A stretch of DNA of 64,000 bases from Leifsonia williamsii (GTDB lineage Bacteria; Actinomycetota; Actinomycetes; Actinomycetales; Microbacteriaceae): NCBI RefSeq assembly GCF_030433685.1, contig NZ_JAROCF010000001.1, positions 1,984,001-2,048,000 on the forward strand, read 5' to 3'. The notes below the pieces were generated by a model, which was given only the letters and a program-made list of their open reading frames with translations, was not told the origin of the DNA and searched no databases. Each line of letters starts with the position of its first letter. Position 1 is the first letter of the stretch. The position numbers were made by a program, and so were the translations under genes. Below, in pieces: positions 24,497-33,249 of the stretch.

Positions 24497-26596
24497 TCAG
24501 AAGCGGCCTCCGCCGCGCCTGCCACGGGTGCCGCCGCCGCCGAAGCTGCCGGGGCTGAAGCCGCCGCCTCCTCCGCCGAAGCCGCCACCGCCGCCGAACA
24601 TACCCCCGCCACCGCGGTTGCGGCCGCCCCCGCCTCCGCCGAACATCCCGCCCCCACCGCTCAGCACGGAGTCGATGAGGATGCCGCCGAGGATCGCGCC
24701 CATCGCCCCGCTGCCGCCGCCGCGCCCGGAGGTGCCGCCGCCGAACATGCCGCCGAGCCCGCCCATGTCGGGCTGGAACCCGCCGACGTCGCGCTGCGCG
24801 AGGTCGGTCGCCTCCTCGGCGAGCTGTGCGGCGCGCTGCGCCTGGCCGAGGGCCGTGACGGGGTCGGAGGCCGCGGTCTGCTCCGCCTGCACGACCAGCC
24901 GTCCGGCCTCGGCGAGGCGGGTGCGGGCCTCGGCGCCGACCGCGCCACGGCGGGCCGTGATGAAGTCCTCGCACGCGGAGACGCGGGCGTGCGCCGTCAG
25001 CAGCGCCTGCCGCAGCGCCGACTGCGCGCGCTGGGTCTGCATCCGGGCGTCGCGGACGCCCTGCAGAGCCTGGTCGATGGAGCGGTTGGCGGTATCGAGG
25101 CGCTGCGCCAGCTCCAGCGGATTGATCGGGGGAGCGGCGAGCCGCGCCTTCACGTCGCTCAGGGTCTGCTCGGTGCTCGCGACGACGCCCGCGATGGAGC
25201 CGCCGGGGTCGCCGGCGGCCGCCAGGGCCCTGGCCTCGGCGAGGTCGCTCTCGAGCTCGGGCACGAAGGCGTCGATCGCCTGCTGCGTCTTCGCCAGGTC
25301 GGCGCCGACCCGGTCGACGGCGTCGAGGAGGAGCGCGGCCTGGTCGACCGACTCCTCCGCCGCGCGGACGCCGACGGCCGCCGCGCTGGTGTCGCCGGCG
25401 GTCGCCTTCTGCTGCGCGGCGGCGAGCGCCGAGACCGCGAAGTCGAGTCGCTGCCCGGCCTGGTCGATGTTGTCGCTGACCGTGCTGAGGGAGGCCGCCG
25501 TGTACCGCCGGCCGAGGTCGGCGACGGTCGCCTCCGTCTGCTGCACCCGGGCGCGCGCCTTCTGCTCGGCCGCCGCCACCTCGGCGCTCGCCTCCGGGAT
25601 GCGCTTCTCGAGCGCGCGCAGCTCGTCGAAGGCGTCGGCCTGGTGGTCGAGCCCCTCGTTGGCGGAGGCGCAGAGCTGGATGATGCGGATGTTCCACGCG
25701 CGGCGTTCGTCGTCGGTGTCCGGTTCCGCGTCGTCGAGCTGCTGCTTGAGCCGGAAGGCGTCGCGGAGCTGCGCCTTCGCCTGGTCGAGCGCGGCCTGGA
25801 AGGGCACCACCGCCTCTGCACCGTACTGCGCGGTGGCGAAACCCAGCTCCTCCTCGCTGGTGCGGATGGCGTCGTCTGTCTGCACGAGGGCCGAGCCCGC
25901 TCGGCGCTCCAGGTCTTTCAGCGGCATGGTCTGCAGCTCGCTCTGCGGCTGCGCCGGCGCACCCGGTGCTCCCGGCGCTCCCGAGCCCGGCGCGCCCGCA
26001 CCGACCCGCTTGCGCGACCGGCCGCGCACCACGAAGAAGATGATCAGCCCCACCACGATCACGCCGATCAGGAAGAACCAGAAGAAGCCGCTGCCGCCGC
26101 CTCCACCGCCTCCCGCCGCGTTGGAGAGCCCGTCGACCGCCGCGAGCGCCGCCCCCGACCAGTCGTCGTCGTGCAGCTTGGGCTCGATGTCGTCCTGCTC
26201 GATGCGGGTGAGCTGGTCGGAGGAGACAGGGCCGCTGTCGTCGCCGGAGAGGTAGTAGGTGCGGCCCTGCGTCGCGACCGCGAGCACGTAGTCCGACGGA
26301 CCGAGCCCGTTGCGGCTCGCCGTCTCGTTGGCCCAGTCCTGCGCGTCCGTCGGGTTGGTGAAGTCGTCGACGTACACCACCCACAGGTCGAGCTTGTGCT
26401 GCTGGTACAGCCCGTCGATCGCCTTCTCGACCGCGGCGGTCTCGCTGCCGGAGAGCACGCCGGCCTGGTCCACCACCCGGTTCGTCCCCAGCTCGACAGG
26501 GTCCTGCGCAGGGGCGGAGCCCGCCGCCGCCACCGCCGGAGCCACCGCAAGGCCGATCGCCAGGAGCACCCCGGTCAGCACACGTCGCAAGCGCAT
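24497..26596 (-). CDS. TPM-domain membrane protein with long coiled coil and Gly-rich tail
   Basis: A 699-residue protein. A signal peptide (residues 1-30, MRLRRVLTGVLLAIGLAVAP) is followed by a TPM domain (about 40-160) with VVDQAGVLSGSETAAVE, LWVVYVDDF and YVLAVATQGRTYYL. One membrane helix follows (GFFWFFLIGVIVVGLIIFFVV), then ~400 residues of Ala/Glu/Gln-rich helix and a final Gly/Phe/Met-rich region of about 100 residues. The TPM domain faces outside and the coiled coil inside. TPM proteins are linked to photosystem maintenance and, in bacteria, to membrane stress. Directly downstream is pspA, so it may be a membrane anchor or partner for PspA. Confidence 0.8.
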   Translation of the reverse strand: MRLRRVLTGVLLAIGLAVAPAVAAAGSAPAQDPVELGTNRVVDQAGVLSGSETAAVEKAIDGLYQQHKLDLWVVYVDDFTNPTDAQDWANETASRNGLGPSDYVLAVATQGRTYYLSGDDSGPVSSDQLTRIEQDDIEPKLHDDDWSGAALAAVDGLSNAAGGGGGGGSGFFWFFLIGVIVVGLIIFFVVRGRSRKRVGAGAPGSGAPGAPGAPAQPQSELQTMPLKDLERRAGSALVQTDDAIRTSEEELGFATAQYGAEAVVPFQAALDQAKAQLRDAFRLKQQLDDAEPDTDDERRAWNIRIIQLCASANEGLDHQADAFDELRALEKRIPEASAEVAAAEQKARARVQQTEATVADLGRRYTAASLSTVSDNIDQAGQRLDFAVSALAAAQQKATAGDTSAAAVGVRAAEESVDQAALLLDAVDRVGADLAKTQQAIDAFVPELESDLAEARALAAAGDPGGSIAGVVASTEQTLSDVKARLAAPPINPLELAQRLDTANRSIDQALQGVRDARMQTQRAQSALRQALLTAHARVSACEDFITARRGAVGAEARTRLAEAGRLVVQAEQTAASDPVTALGQAQRAAQLAEEATDLAQRDVGGFQPDMGGLGGMFGGGTSGRGGGSGAMGAILGGILIDSVLSGGGGMFGGGGGGRNRGGGGMFGGGGGFGGGGGGFSPGSFGGGGTRGRRGGGRF

Positions 26597-26645
26597 CCCC
26601 ACACTCTCCCGGCCGTTCCTGAGTTGCCGCCCTGAATCGCTGCCG

Positions 26646-26674
26646 AGTCTATTGGCGGCGTCCGACGCTGTCAC
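26646..26674 (-). promoter_or_regulatory. promoter of the TPM-pspA-arginase operon
   Basis: On the minus strand GTGACA (26669-26674) and TAGACT (26646-26651) are separated by 17 bp, close to the -35/-10 consensus. The leader to the ATG at 26596 is about 45 bases. Confidence 0.55.
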
Positions 26675-26760
26675 TGTTTCGACCTGTTACGCGCAGGGAT
26701 GCGGCCGGCGCGGCCTCCCGCCAGGATCGTATGGTCAGCCCACGGCGAGAGGAGGAGCCC

Positions 26761-27507
26761 GTGCCCGCATCCGGCGCCCGCTCGCTCGCCGTCGTGGAGG
26801 CCACGCGCTTCCGCGGCCACGACCCGGCGTACCACGCGTACGTGCAGCTCCTCGTCGGCTCGGTCATCGCCGAGGCGGAGGCGCAGGCATGGCGCGTCAA
26901 CCGTCTCGCCGCCGACGAGGGCCGCGAGCTGCTGCTCGCCCGCACCGAGGCGGCCGACGCCGTCGTGATCGTCGGGGGAGAGGACATCGCGCCCCGCTTC
27001 TACGGCGGCAGCACCGGCTACCCGCACGAGAGCCGCCACCTCGAGGTCGCCGACGACGCGCAGCTCGCGCTCGTGCACCGCTCGATCGAGCGCGGCGTGC
27101 CGCTGCTCGGGATCTGCCGCGGCCTCCAGATCGTCAACGTCGCCCTCGGCGGCACCCTCCTGCAGGACCTCGGCGATCACGCCGGGCACGTCAACCGCGG
27201 CGTGCCCATCCCCGAGGTGCTCACCACGCACCCGGTGCTGCTGGAGGAGGGGAGCCTCGCGCAGCGCCTCCTCGGCGGGTCCGTCGTCGACGTCCGCAGC
27301 GCCCACCACCAGGCCGTCGACGTCGTGGGGGAGGGCCTGGTCGTCACCGGCCGCGCCCCGGACGGACACGTGGAGGCGATCGAGCACCGCGACGCGCCCG
27401 TGCTCGCCGTGCAGTGGCACCCGGAGGACCGGCTCGCCCCGGCCGGCCAGCTGGCCGCCCTCCTCGGTGCGCTCAGCGCGGTGCCCGCGGCCGCCGTCGC
27501 CGCCTGA
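26761..27507 (+). CDS. class I glutamine amidotransferase-like gamma-glutamyl hydrolase (PuuD-like)
   Basis: A 248-residue peptidase C26 family protein. The nucleophile Cys lies in LLGICRGLQIVNVALGG, the His of the triad in AVQWHPED, and VVIVGGEDIAPRFYGG near the start matches gamma-glutamyl-gamma-aminobutyrate hydrolases. It probably cleaves a gamma-glutamyl amide. The GTG at 26761 is preferred because GGAGGAG precedes it; an ATG at 26731 sits inside a TATGGT -10-like box. It is divergent from the TPM operon. Confidence 0.82.
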   Translation: MPASGARSLAVVEATRFRGHDPAYHAYVQLLVGSVIAEAEAQAWRVNRLAADEGRELLLARTEAADAVVIVGGEDIAPRFYGGSTGYPHESRHLEVADDAQLALVHRSIERGVPLLGICRGLQIVNVALGGTLLQDLGDHAGHVNRGVPIPEVLTTHPVLLEEGSLAQRLLGGSVVDVRSAHHQAVDVVGEGLVVTGRAPDGHVEAIEHRDAPVLAVQWHPEDRLAPAGQLAALLGALSAVPAAAVAA

Positions 27508-27546
27508 CCAGCCGGTCGCGCCCGGCCCGCACTCAGGCCTCCCCCC

Positions 27547-28200
27547 TCAGGCCTCCGGCCACGCCTCGTCCCCGACGAGCGGCACGAACGCCACCGCGCC
27601 GAGGTTCGTCTCCCGCAGCTCCCCGTCGGCCCGCCGCTGGAACACGGCCAGGTGCTGCGCCCCTCCCGGCCGCCCGATCGGCATGACGATCCGCCCCCGC
27701 GGCGCGAGCTGCTCGACCCACGCCCGCGGGAGGGAGGGCCCGGTCGCCGCCGCGACGATGGCGTCGTAGGGGGCGCCATCGGTCCACCCCAGCGTCCCGT
27801 CGCCGGTGACCACGTTCACCCGGTAGCCGAGCGCCTCCAGAGTGGCCGCTGCGGTGACGGCCAGGCCGGGATGCCGCTCGATGCTGACCACCCGGTGCGC
27901 GAGCTGTGCGGCGACGGCGGCCGCGTAGCCGGAGCCGGTGCCGACGTCGAGCACGCTGTCCTCAGGGCCGATCCGTGCCGCCTCCAGCATCAGGGCGACG
28001 ATGTACGGCTGCGAGATCGTCTGCCCGTCGCCGATGGGCATGGGATGGTCCTCGTAGGCGTACCGCGCCGCCGTCTCCGGCACGAACTCGTGCCGCGGCA
28101 CGCGCCGCATCGCGTCGAGCACACGCTGGTCCTCGATCCCGCGGGCGGCGAGCTGCTGCTCGACCATCCGCCCGCGCTCGGCCTCGTAGTCGACGTCCAT
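27547..28200 (-). CDS. pcm: protein-L-isoaspartate O-methyltransferase
   Basis: A 217-residue PCMT. It has MVEQQLAARGIEDQRVLDAM, RRVPRHEFVP, DGQTISQPYIVALM, and the SAM-binding loop SVLDVGTGSGYAAAVAAQL. The family methylates abnormal L-isoaspartyl residues with SAM and so allows protein repair. The ATG at 28200 matches the usual N-terminus of the family, and no clear Shine-Dalgarno is present. It lies 59 bp downstream of the epimerase gene on the same strand. In this protein set it fits with msrA/msrB as protein-damage repair. Confidence 0.87.
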   Translation of the reverse strand: MDVDYEAERGRMVEQQLAARGIEDQRVLDAMRRVPRHEFVPETAARYAYEDHPMPIGDGQTISQPYIVALMLEAARIGPEDSVLDVGTGSGYAAAVAAQLAHRVVSIERHPGLAVTAAATLEALGYRVNVVTGDGTLGWTDGAPYDAIVAAATGPSLPRAWVEQLAPRGRIVMPIGRPGGAQHLAVFQRRADGELRETNLGAVAFVPLVGDEAWPEA

Positions 28201-28259
28201 GCGGTCATCGAACCACCAGGGGTGGGCGCCGCGCGACGGTGGCGTCCTGCCGGTCGCGG

Positions 28260-29252
28260 TCAGATCGAGCGCGCGTGCTCCACGAGCCGGTCGAACGCCG
28301 CGTCGAGGTCGGGGTCCAGGCGCTGGCGGGAGGCGTCGGCCAGGTACCACTCGACGATCTCGCCCGCGCCGTGCGCGAACGGCACGCTCGCCTGGAACTC
28401 CGGCACCAGCGCCTTCACCTTGCTGTTGTCGAAGTGCATCGAGTGCGCCTTGTCGCCGATCAGGCCGGGGCCGAGGTCGGGCACCTCGCGCGCGATCGTC
28501 TCGCTAGCCACGTGCACGAGCTCCGCCTCGACGCCGAGCGCCTCGGCGAGGTCGCAATAGATGCGGTCCCAGGTGGGGGCCTCGTCGCCGGTGATGTGGA
28601 AGGAGTCGCCCACCGCCTCCGGCCGGCCGAGCAGCCCGACGAAGGCGACGGCGAAGTCGGAGCTGTGCGTGATCGTCCAGCGGCTGGTGCCGTCGCCGTG
28701 CACGACGACGGGAGCGCCGCGCCGCATGCGCTCGAGGTCGGTCCAGTGCCCCATGGTCGGGATCATGGTGCGGTCATAGGTGTGCGAGGGGCGCACGATC
28801 GTGACCGGGAAGCCGCGCTCGCGGTACGCCTCCACCAGGAGGTCCTCGCACGCGATCTTGTCGCGCGAGTACTGCCAGAACGGGTTGCGCAGCGGCGTCG
28901 ACTCGGTCACCGGCACGCGCGACGGCGGCTTCTGGTAGGCGGAGGCCGAGCTGATGAAGACGAACTGGCCGACGCGTCCCTCGAACAGGTCGAAGTCGGT
29001 CCGGATGTGCTCGGGCGTGAACGCGAGGAACTCGGCCGCGACGTCGAAGCTCCGCTCGCCGAGCACGTGGTGCACGCTCTGCGGGTCGCGGATGTCGGCG
29101 TGGAGCACCTCCACCCCGTCGGGCAGCGGACGGGTGGAGCTCGTCCCGCGGTTGACGACGGTGACCTCGTGCCCCGCCTCGAGCGCCCGTGCGACGCACG
29201 CCGAGCTGATCACTCCGGTGCCGCCGACGAAGAGGGTCCGCGTCGCTGCCAT
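28260..29252 (-). CDS. NAD-dependent epimerase/dehydratase family protein
   Basis: A 330-residue extended SDR. The N-terminal nucleotide-binding loop is FVGGTGVISSACV, a variant of GxxGxxG. SSASAYQ and YSRDKIACEDLL supply the catalytic Ser and Tyr-x3-Lys, with IVRPSHTYD and HVLGERSFD further on. It resembles sugar-nucleotide epimerases and related reductases; the substrate is unknown. AAGGAGAGCC lies just upstream of the ATG. A perfect CGGGGCGCCCCG palindrome (29269-29280) sits just behind the ribosome binding site. Confidence 0.8.
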   Translation of the reverse strand: MAATRTLFVGGTGVISSACVARALEAGHEVTVVNRGTSSTRPLPDGVEVLHADIRDPQSVHHVLGERSFDVAAEFLAFTPEHIRTDFDLFEGRVGQFVFISSASAYQKPPSRVPVTESTPLRNPFWQYSRDKIACEDLLVEAYRERGFPVTIVRPSHTYDRTMIPTMGHWTDLERMRRGAPVVVHGDGTSRWTITHSSDFAVAFVGLLGRPEAVGDSFHITGDEAPTWDRIYCDLAEALGVEAELVHVASETIAREVPDLGPGLIGDKAHSMHFDNSKVKALVPEFQASVPFAHGAGEIVEWYLADASRQRLDPDLDAAFDRLVEHARSI

Positions 29253-29434
29253 GGCTCTCCTTACGTTTCGGGGCGCCCCGATGCACCGGCGCCACGGGGA
29301 CTCAGACTAGCCCGCGGCACCGGTCACCGGAAGGCGGCGCAGGCGTACACTCCACGGCGACCCGTCCGACCCCGACCCGTCCCCGCCGTCCCTGAGTCCC
29401 TCGCCCTGCCGTCCCCGAAGGAGCCCGCCCCGCC

Positions 29435-30667
29435 GTGTCCGCCCTGCGCACCTGGCCGACGCTCGTCATCGCCTGCGTCCTGGCCGTCGTCGCCGCTGTC
29501 GTCATCACCGCCGTCGTCGGCCTGATCCTGAAGGCGGTGTCGCGGCGGCGCACCTGGCGCGAGCTGCTGGCGGCGCACGCGCGCATCCCGTTCCGGCTCT
29601 TCCTCGTGGTCGTGCTGCTGTGGATCGCCGTCACGCTGACCCTGCCGAAGGACGCGTCCGACGCCTGGCGCAGCGGCCTCCACCACGTCTTCCTGATCCT
29701 CACGATCGCGACCGGCACCTGGCTGGTCGCCGCGCTCTTCGTGTTCGTGGAGGACCTGGGGCTCGCCCGCTACCGGCTCGACGTGCCCGACAACCGCATC
29801 GCCCGGCGGGTGCGCACGCAGGTGCTGATCCTGCGTCGGCTGACCATCGTCGCCGCGGTGATCATCGGGCTGAGCGCGATCCTCCTGACCTTCCCCGCGC
29901 TGCAGGCTGCCGGGGCGAGCCTCCTCGCCTCCGCCGGCATCATCGGCATCATCGCCGGTGTCGCCGCGCAGTCGAGCCTGTCGAACCTGTTCGCGGGCGT
30001 GCAGCTCGCCTTCAGCGACGCCATCCGCATCGACGACGTCGTCGTGGTGGAGGAGCAGTGGGGCACCATCGAGGAGATCACGCTCACCTACGTGGTCGTG
30101 CACATCTGGGACGACCGCCGTCTCGTGCTGCCGTGCACGTACTTCACCACCAAGCCGTTCGAGAACTGGACCCGGCAGCACAGCGAACTGCTCGGCTCCG
30201 TCGAGTTCGACCTCGACTGGCGGGTGTCGCCCGGAGGGATGCGCGCCGAGCTCAACCGCATCCTCGCCTCCACCGACCTCTGGGACGGCCGCACCGGCGT
30301 GCTGCAGGTGACCGACGCCGTGGCCGGCTGGGTGCGGGTGCGCGTGCTCGTCACCGCGAAGGACGCGCCGACGCTGTTCGACCTCCGCTGCCACATCCGC
30401 GAGCGCCTGATCGACTGGATGCAGCGGTACAGCCCGGCGTCCCTCCCGCGCACGAGGATCGAGCACGTGGAGGCGCCGGAGCAGTCGGTGCCGCCGCTCG
30501 GCGCCCGCACGCAGGCGCAGGACGACGCGCGGCTGTTCGGCGGGAGCCCCGAGAAGGAGCAGCGCGCCGCCCAGTTCACCGAGTCCATCCCGATCGTGCA
30601 GCAGGACGACGCGCCGCTGCGGGACGCCCCGCAACTGCAGGACTCCGACCGCAAGGAGAATCCATGA
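29435..30667 (+). CDS. MscS-family mechanosensitive channel
   Basis: A 410-residue membrane protein. Hydrophobic segments lie at about residues 9-33, 50-68, 85-105 and 135-172. The pore helix and beta domain of MscS follow: LLASAGIIGIIAGVAAQSSL, SNLFAGVQLAF, IRIDDVVVVEEQWGTIEEI and LVLPCTYFTTKPFENWTR. It opens under membrane tension and releases solutes during osmotic downshock. The start is GTG 29435. TACACT at 29346-29351 is a possible -10 box. The ATG of the next gene overlaps its stop. Confidence 0.87.
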   Translation: MSALRTWPTLVIACVLAVVAAVVITAVVGLILKAVSRRRTWRELLAAHARIPFRLFLVVVLLWIAVTLTLPKDASDAWRSGLHHVFLILTIATGTWLVAALFVFVEDLGLARYRLDVPDNRIARRVRTQVLILRRLTIVAAVIIGLSAILLTFPALQAAGASLLASAGIIGIIAGVAAQSSLSNLFAGVQLAFSDAIRIDDVVVVEEQWGTIEEITLTYVVVHIWDDRRLVLPCTYFTTKPFENWTRQHSELLGSVEFDLDWRVSPGGMRAELNRILASTDLWDGRTGVLQVTDAVAGWVRVRVLVTAKDAPTLFDLRCHIRERLIDWMQRYSPASLPRTRIEHVEAPEQSVPPLGARTQAQDDARLFGGSPEKEQRAAQFTESIPIVQQDDAPLRDAPQLQDSDRKENP

Positions 30668-31104
30668 CCGACCGCCCCGACCCCGCCCACACACGCCCCG
30701 AGGGCGTCGACGACGCGACCGTGGAGGCGCTCGGCAAGCTGTCGGAGGCGCTGGAGGTCGTCGAGCACGCCCGCGGCTACCTGTACGGCTTCCATCGCTT
30801 GACGGGCCGCGCCGACTTCGCGCTCGGGGAGGCGGTGGACAAGCTCCGGGAAGCCGGGCACCACGAGCTCGCCGAGCGGATCGACCGCGAGCTCGTGGGG
30901 CGCAACGTGATCGAGGGACGCTGGACCTTCCAGATCGTCGAGGACTACGACGACAACTATTACGGCATCTTCCGCGACCTCGAGCGCGAGGCCCGCGACC
31001 GGCTCGCCGCGGGCCGCCGCCACCTCTTCGAGTCCGAGCTCAAGGAGCAGCGCCGCACCCGCGGCGAGCATGGTCACGCGTCGCGCCCGGACGCCGGGCG
31101 CTAG
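30664..31104 (+). CDS. conserved hypothetical protein coupled to mscS
   Basis: A 146-residue soluble protein that I cannot assign to a named family. It is rich in charged residues and should be mostly helical: LGKLSEALEVVEHARGYLY, FHRLTGRADFALGEAVDKL, WTFQIVEDYDDNYYGIFRDL. It has no signal peptide, membrane segment or catalytic motif. Its ATG overlaps the mscS stop by 4 bp, so it is co-translated with the channel and may be an accessory protein. Similar proteins are frequent in actinobacteria, to my recollection. Confidence 0.7.
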   Translation: MTDRPDPAHTRPEGVDDATVEALGKLSEALEVVEHARGYLYGFHRLTGRADFALGEAVDKLREAGHHELAERIDRELVGRNVIEGRWTFQIVEDYDDNYYGIFRDLEREARDRLAAGRRHLFESELKEQRRTRGEHGHASRPDAGR

Positions 31105-31110
31105 CCCCGG

Positions 31111-31860
31111 TCAGGCGACGACCGGGGCGTCCTCCACGTCCACCGACTCCGCCGCCGCTGCGATGACGCCGGCCACGACGTCCGCCGCCGCGAGCATCGA
31201 CACGTGACCGGCCGGGGTCTCCACGATGGTCGCGTTGGCGCGCTCGGCCATGCGGCGCTGGGTCGCGGGCGGGATGATGCGGTCCTCGGTGCCGATGAGC
31301 GCCCAGCTCGGGAGGCTCTTCCAGGCGACCGCGTCGAGCGGCGTCGTGTTGGCTGCGAGCGCGAGCGGCCGCTGCGTCGTGTAGACGAGGTCGCGCACGT
31401 CCTCCGACAGGTCCTGCGCGAACGAGTTGTCGACCGTCTCGCGCTTGAGGTAGGTGTCGACGTCGCCCTCCGGTGCGCCCGGGTAGGCGACGATGTCGAG
31501 CACCGAGGTCGGGTCCGGCACCGCCAGCGCCGACCCGGAACCCGGAAGGATGTCGACGATCGCCTCGCCGACCTCCGGGATGAACGCGTCGACATAGACG
31601 AGTGCCCGCACGTCGCCGCCCTTCAGAGCGGCCCCGCTGATCACGGCGCCGCCGTAGGAGTGGCCGGCGAGCACGACGGGTCCGCTGGTGTGCTGGGCGA
31701 GGAACGCGCCGACATAGGTGGAGTCCCAGACGGCGCCGCGCAGCAGGTTCGGGGCGCCGAGCACGGTGTAGCCGCGCTCGCGCAATGAGGTGATGACGGG
31801 GTTCCAGCTGGCGTTGTCCGCCCACGCTCCGTGGACGAGGACGATGGTGGGGAGCGGCAT
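31111..31860 (-). CDS. alpha/beta hydrolase
   Basis: A 249-residue alpha/beta hydrolase: IVLVHGAWADNASWNPV (oxyanion region), nucleophile Ser in LAGHSYGGAVISG, acid Asp in LIGTEDRIIPP and base His in PAGHVSML. It matches small esterase/haloperoxidase-like proteins with a short cap; the substrate is unknown. GAAGGAAACG precedes the ATG. It is convergent with the mscS-linked gene (6-bp gap) and divergent from msrB. Confidence 0.85.
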   Translation of the reverse strand: MPLPTIVLVHGAWADNASWNPVITSLRERGYTVLGAPNLLRGAVWDSTYVGAFLAQHTSGPVVLAGHSYGGAVISGAALKGGDVRALVYVDAFIPEVGEAIVDILPGSGSALAVPDPTSVLDIVAYPGAPEGDVDTYLKRETVDNSFAQDLSEDVRDLVYTTQRPLALAANTTPLDAVAWKSLPSWALIGTEDRIIPPATQRRMAERANATIVETPAGHVSMLAAADVVAGVIAAAAESVDVEDAPVVA

Positions 31861-32088
31861 GGGTCGTTTCCTTCGCTTGACGGGTTCGGGTGGGAGGCTG
31901 TGGTGCGCAGGAACGGCGTCAGGCTAGAGCGACGGTGCGCCCGGCGTCTAGCCCTGAAACCGCTCTCATAGGGCTTCCCCGCTCTCAGCGAACCCACAGC
32001 ATCGCCGGGACCAACCGCGCCCTCCCCGCTGTTGACATCACTGACGGCGCAGCAGCCTGAACGCCAGGAGCTCGCCGAAGGAGGACAT

Positions 32089-32544
32089 GTGACACAGGAC
32101 TACCGCAAGACCGCGGAGGCCGTCTCGCGACTCAGCCCGCAGCAGTACGCGGTCACGCAGGAGGCGGCGACAGAGCCGGCCTTCCGCAACCGGTTCTGGG
32201 ACAACCACGACGCCGGGCTCTACGTCGACATCGTGTCGGGGGAGCCGCTGTTCGCGTCGGTCGACAAGTACGACAGCCGCTCCGGCTGGCCGAGCTTCAC
32301 CGCTCCGGTCGACTCGGGCAACATCGTCGAGAACGTCGACCGCACCTACGGGATGGTGCGCACGGAGGTGCGCTCCGCCCACGGCGACAGCCACCTCGGC
32401 CACCTGTTCGACGACGGACCCGCCGAGGCGGGCGGGCTCCGCTACTGCATCAACTCCGCCGCCCTCCGCTTCATCCCGCTCGCCGAGCTGGAGGAGCAGG
32501 GCTACGGCGACTACATCCGACTGTTCGAGAAGGAGGACAAGTGA
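32089..32544 (+). CDS. msrB: peptide-methionine (R)-S-oxide reductase
   Basis: A 151-residue MsrB. The domain motifs are [28 protein letters not shown] and the catalytic Cys in [13 protein letters not shown]. The CxxC zinc pairs of many MsrBs are missing, so this is the zinc-free form. It reduces the R isomer of methionine sulfoxide in proteins. The GTG at 32089 is chosen over an upstream in-frame ATG (32032) because GAAGGAGGACAT stands directly before it. A TTGACA at 32032-32037 may be part of its promoter. msrA follows with a 1-base overlap. Confidence 0.88.
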   Translation: MTQDYRKTAEAVSRLSPQQYAVTQEAATEPAFRNRFWDNHDAGLYVDIVSGEPLFASVDKYDSRSGWPSFTAPVDSGNIVENVDRTYGMVRTEVRSAHGDSHLGHLFDDGPAEAGGLRYCINSAALRFIPLAELEEQGYGDYIRLFEKEDK

Positions 32545-33059
32545 TGACGACCGAGAAGGCGATCCTGGCCGGAGGCTGTTTCTGGGGCATGCAGGACCTC
32601 ATCCGCAAGCGCGACGGCGTCGTGAGCACGCGCGTCGGCTACACCGGAGGCGACGTCCCGAACGCGACCTACCGCAACCACGGCACCCACGCCGAGGCGA
32701 TCGAGATCGAGTACGACCCGTCGAAGACGTCGTACCGCGAGCTCCTGGAGTTCTTCTTCCAGATCCACGACCCGTCGACCAAGAACCGGCAGGGCAACGA
32801 CATCGGTATGAGCTACCGCTCGGCGATCTTCTACGAGGACGACGCCCAGCGCCGCGTCGCCGAGGACACCATCGCCGACGTCGACGCCTCCGGCCTCTGG
32901 CCGGGCAAGGTCGTGACCGAGGTGGCCCCCGCCGGCCCGTTCTGGGAGGCGGAGCCGGAGCACCAGGACTACCTGGAGCGCATCCCGTGGGGTTACACCT
33001 GCCACTTCGCGCGCCCGGGCTGGGTGCTCCCGAAGCGCCAGGAGGCGACGGCGAGCTAG
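32544..33059 (+). CDS. msrA: peptide-methionine (S)-S-oxide reductase
   Basis: A 171-residue MsrA with the catalytic GGCFWGMQ (Cys at about residue 12), [24 protein letters not shown] and FFQIHDPST. It reduces the S isomer of methionine sulfoxide and completes the repair pair with MsrB. The ATG overlaps the msrB stop (TGATG). GAAGGAGGACAAGTG upstream is almost the same as the ribosome binding site of msrB. A GTG at 32541 is the alternative start. Confidence 0.9.
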   Translation: MTTEKAILAGGCFWGMQDLIRKRDGVVSTRVGYTGGDVPNATYRNHGTHAEAIEIEYDPSKTSYRELLEFFFQIHDPSTKNRQGNDIGMSYRSAIFYEDDAQRRVAEDTIADVDASGLWPGKVVTEVAPAGPFWEAEPEHQDYLERIPWGYTCHFARPGWVLPKRQEATAS

Positions 33060-33107
33060 TGTGCTAGCCAGTCGCGATGACGCCTACGGGCGGCCGACCG
33101 TTGTGAC

Positions 33108-33138
33108 AAGCCAGGGCCACGAATCGTGGCCCTGGCTT
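33108..33138. terminator. terminator-like perfect hairpin after msrA
   Basis: A perfect 14-bp inverted repeat (33108-33121 and 33125-33138, arms AAGCCAGGGCCACG and its complement) with the 3-base loop AAT. It lies 48 bp after the msrA stop. The tail is GCTCAATC without a long T-run, as is common in high-GC actinobacteria. It probably ends the msrBA transcript. Confidence 0.7.
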
Positions 33139-33167
33139 GCTCAATCAAGATGAATACCGACATACTT

Positions 33168-33183
33168 CAAATACATATATTTG
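33168..33183. other. AT-rich palindrome in a low-GC intergenic patch
   Basis: CAAATACATATATTTG has 6-bp inverted arms (CAAATA/TATTTG) and lies in an AT-rich stretch (33140-33215) that is unlike the rest of the window. It may be a promoter/operator region for the small gene at 33250. No function can be read. Confidence 0.4.
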
Positions 33184-33249
33184 TACCAAGAATACGTACC
33201 TCTAGGTTCCTAATGTGCGACATCGGCGTCGCAGAGAGAGCAGGTGCCA

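Noticed and set aside
24497..24800. Gly-rich end of the TPM protein as a PE/PPE-like or silk-like gene in another frame
   Set aside because: The composition is explained by the C-terminal tail of the TPM protein in its own frame; other frames lack starts and ribosome sites.
31930..31985. AGCCCT/AGGGCT inverted repeat between the alpha/beta hydrolase and msrB as an operator
   Set aside because: Arms are only six bases, the position relative to promoters is unclear, and such pairs are frequent by chance at this GC content.
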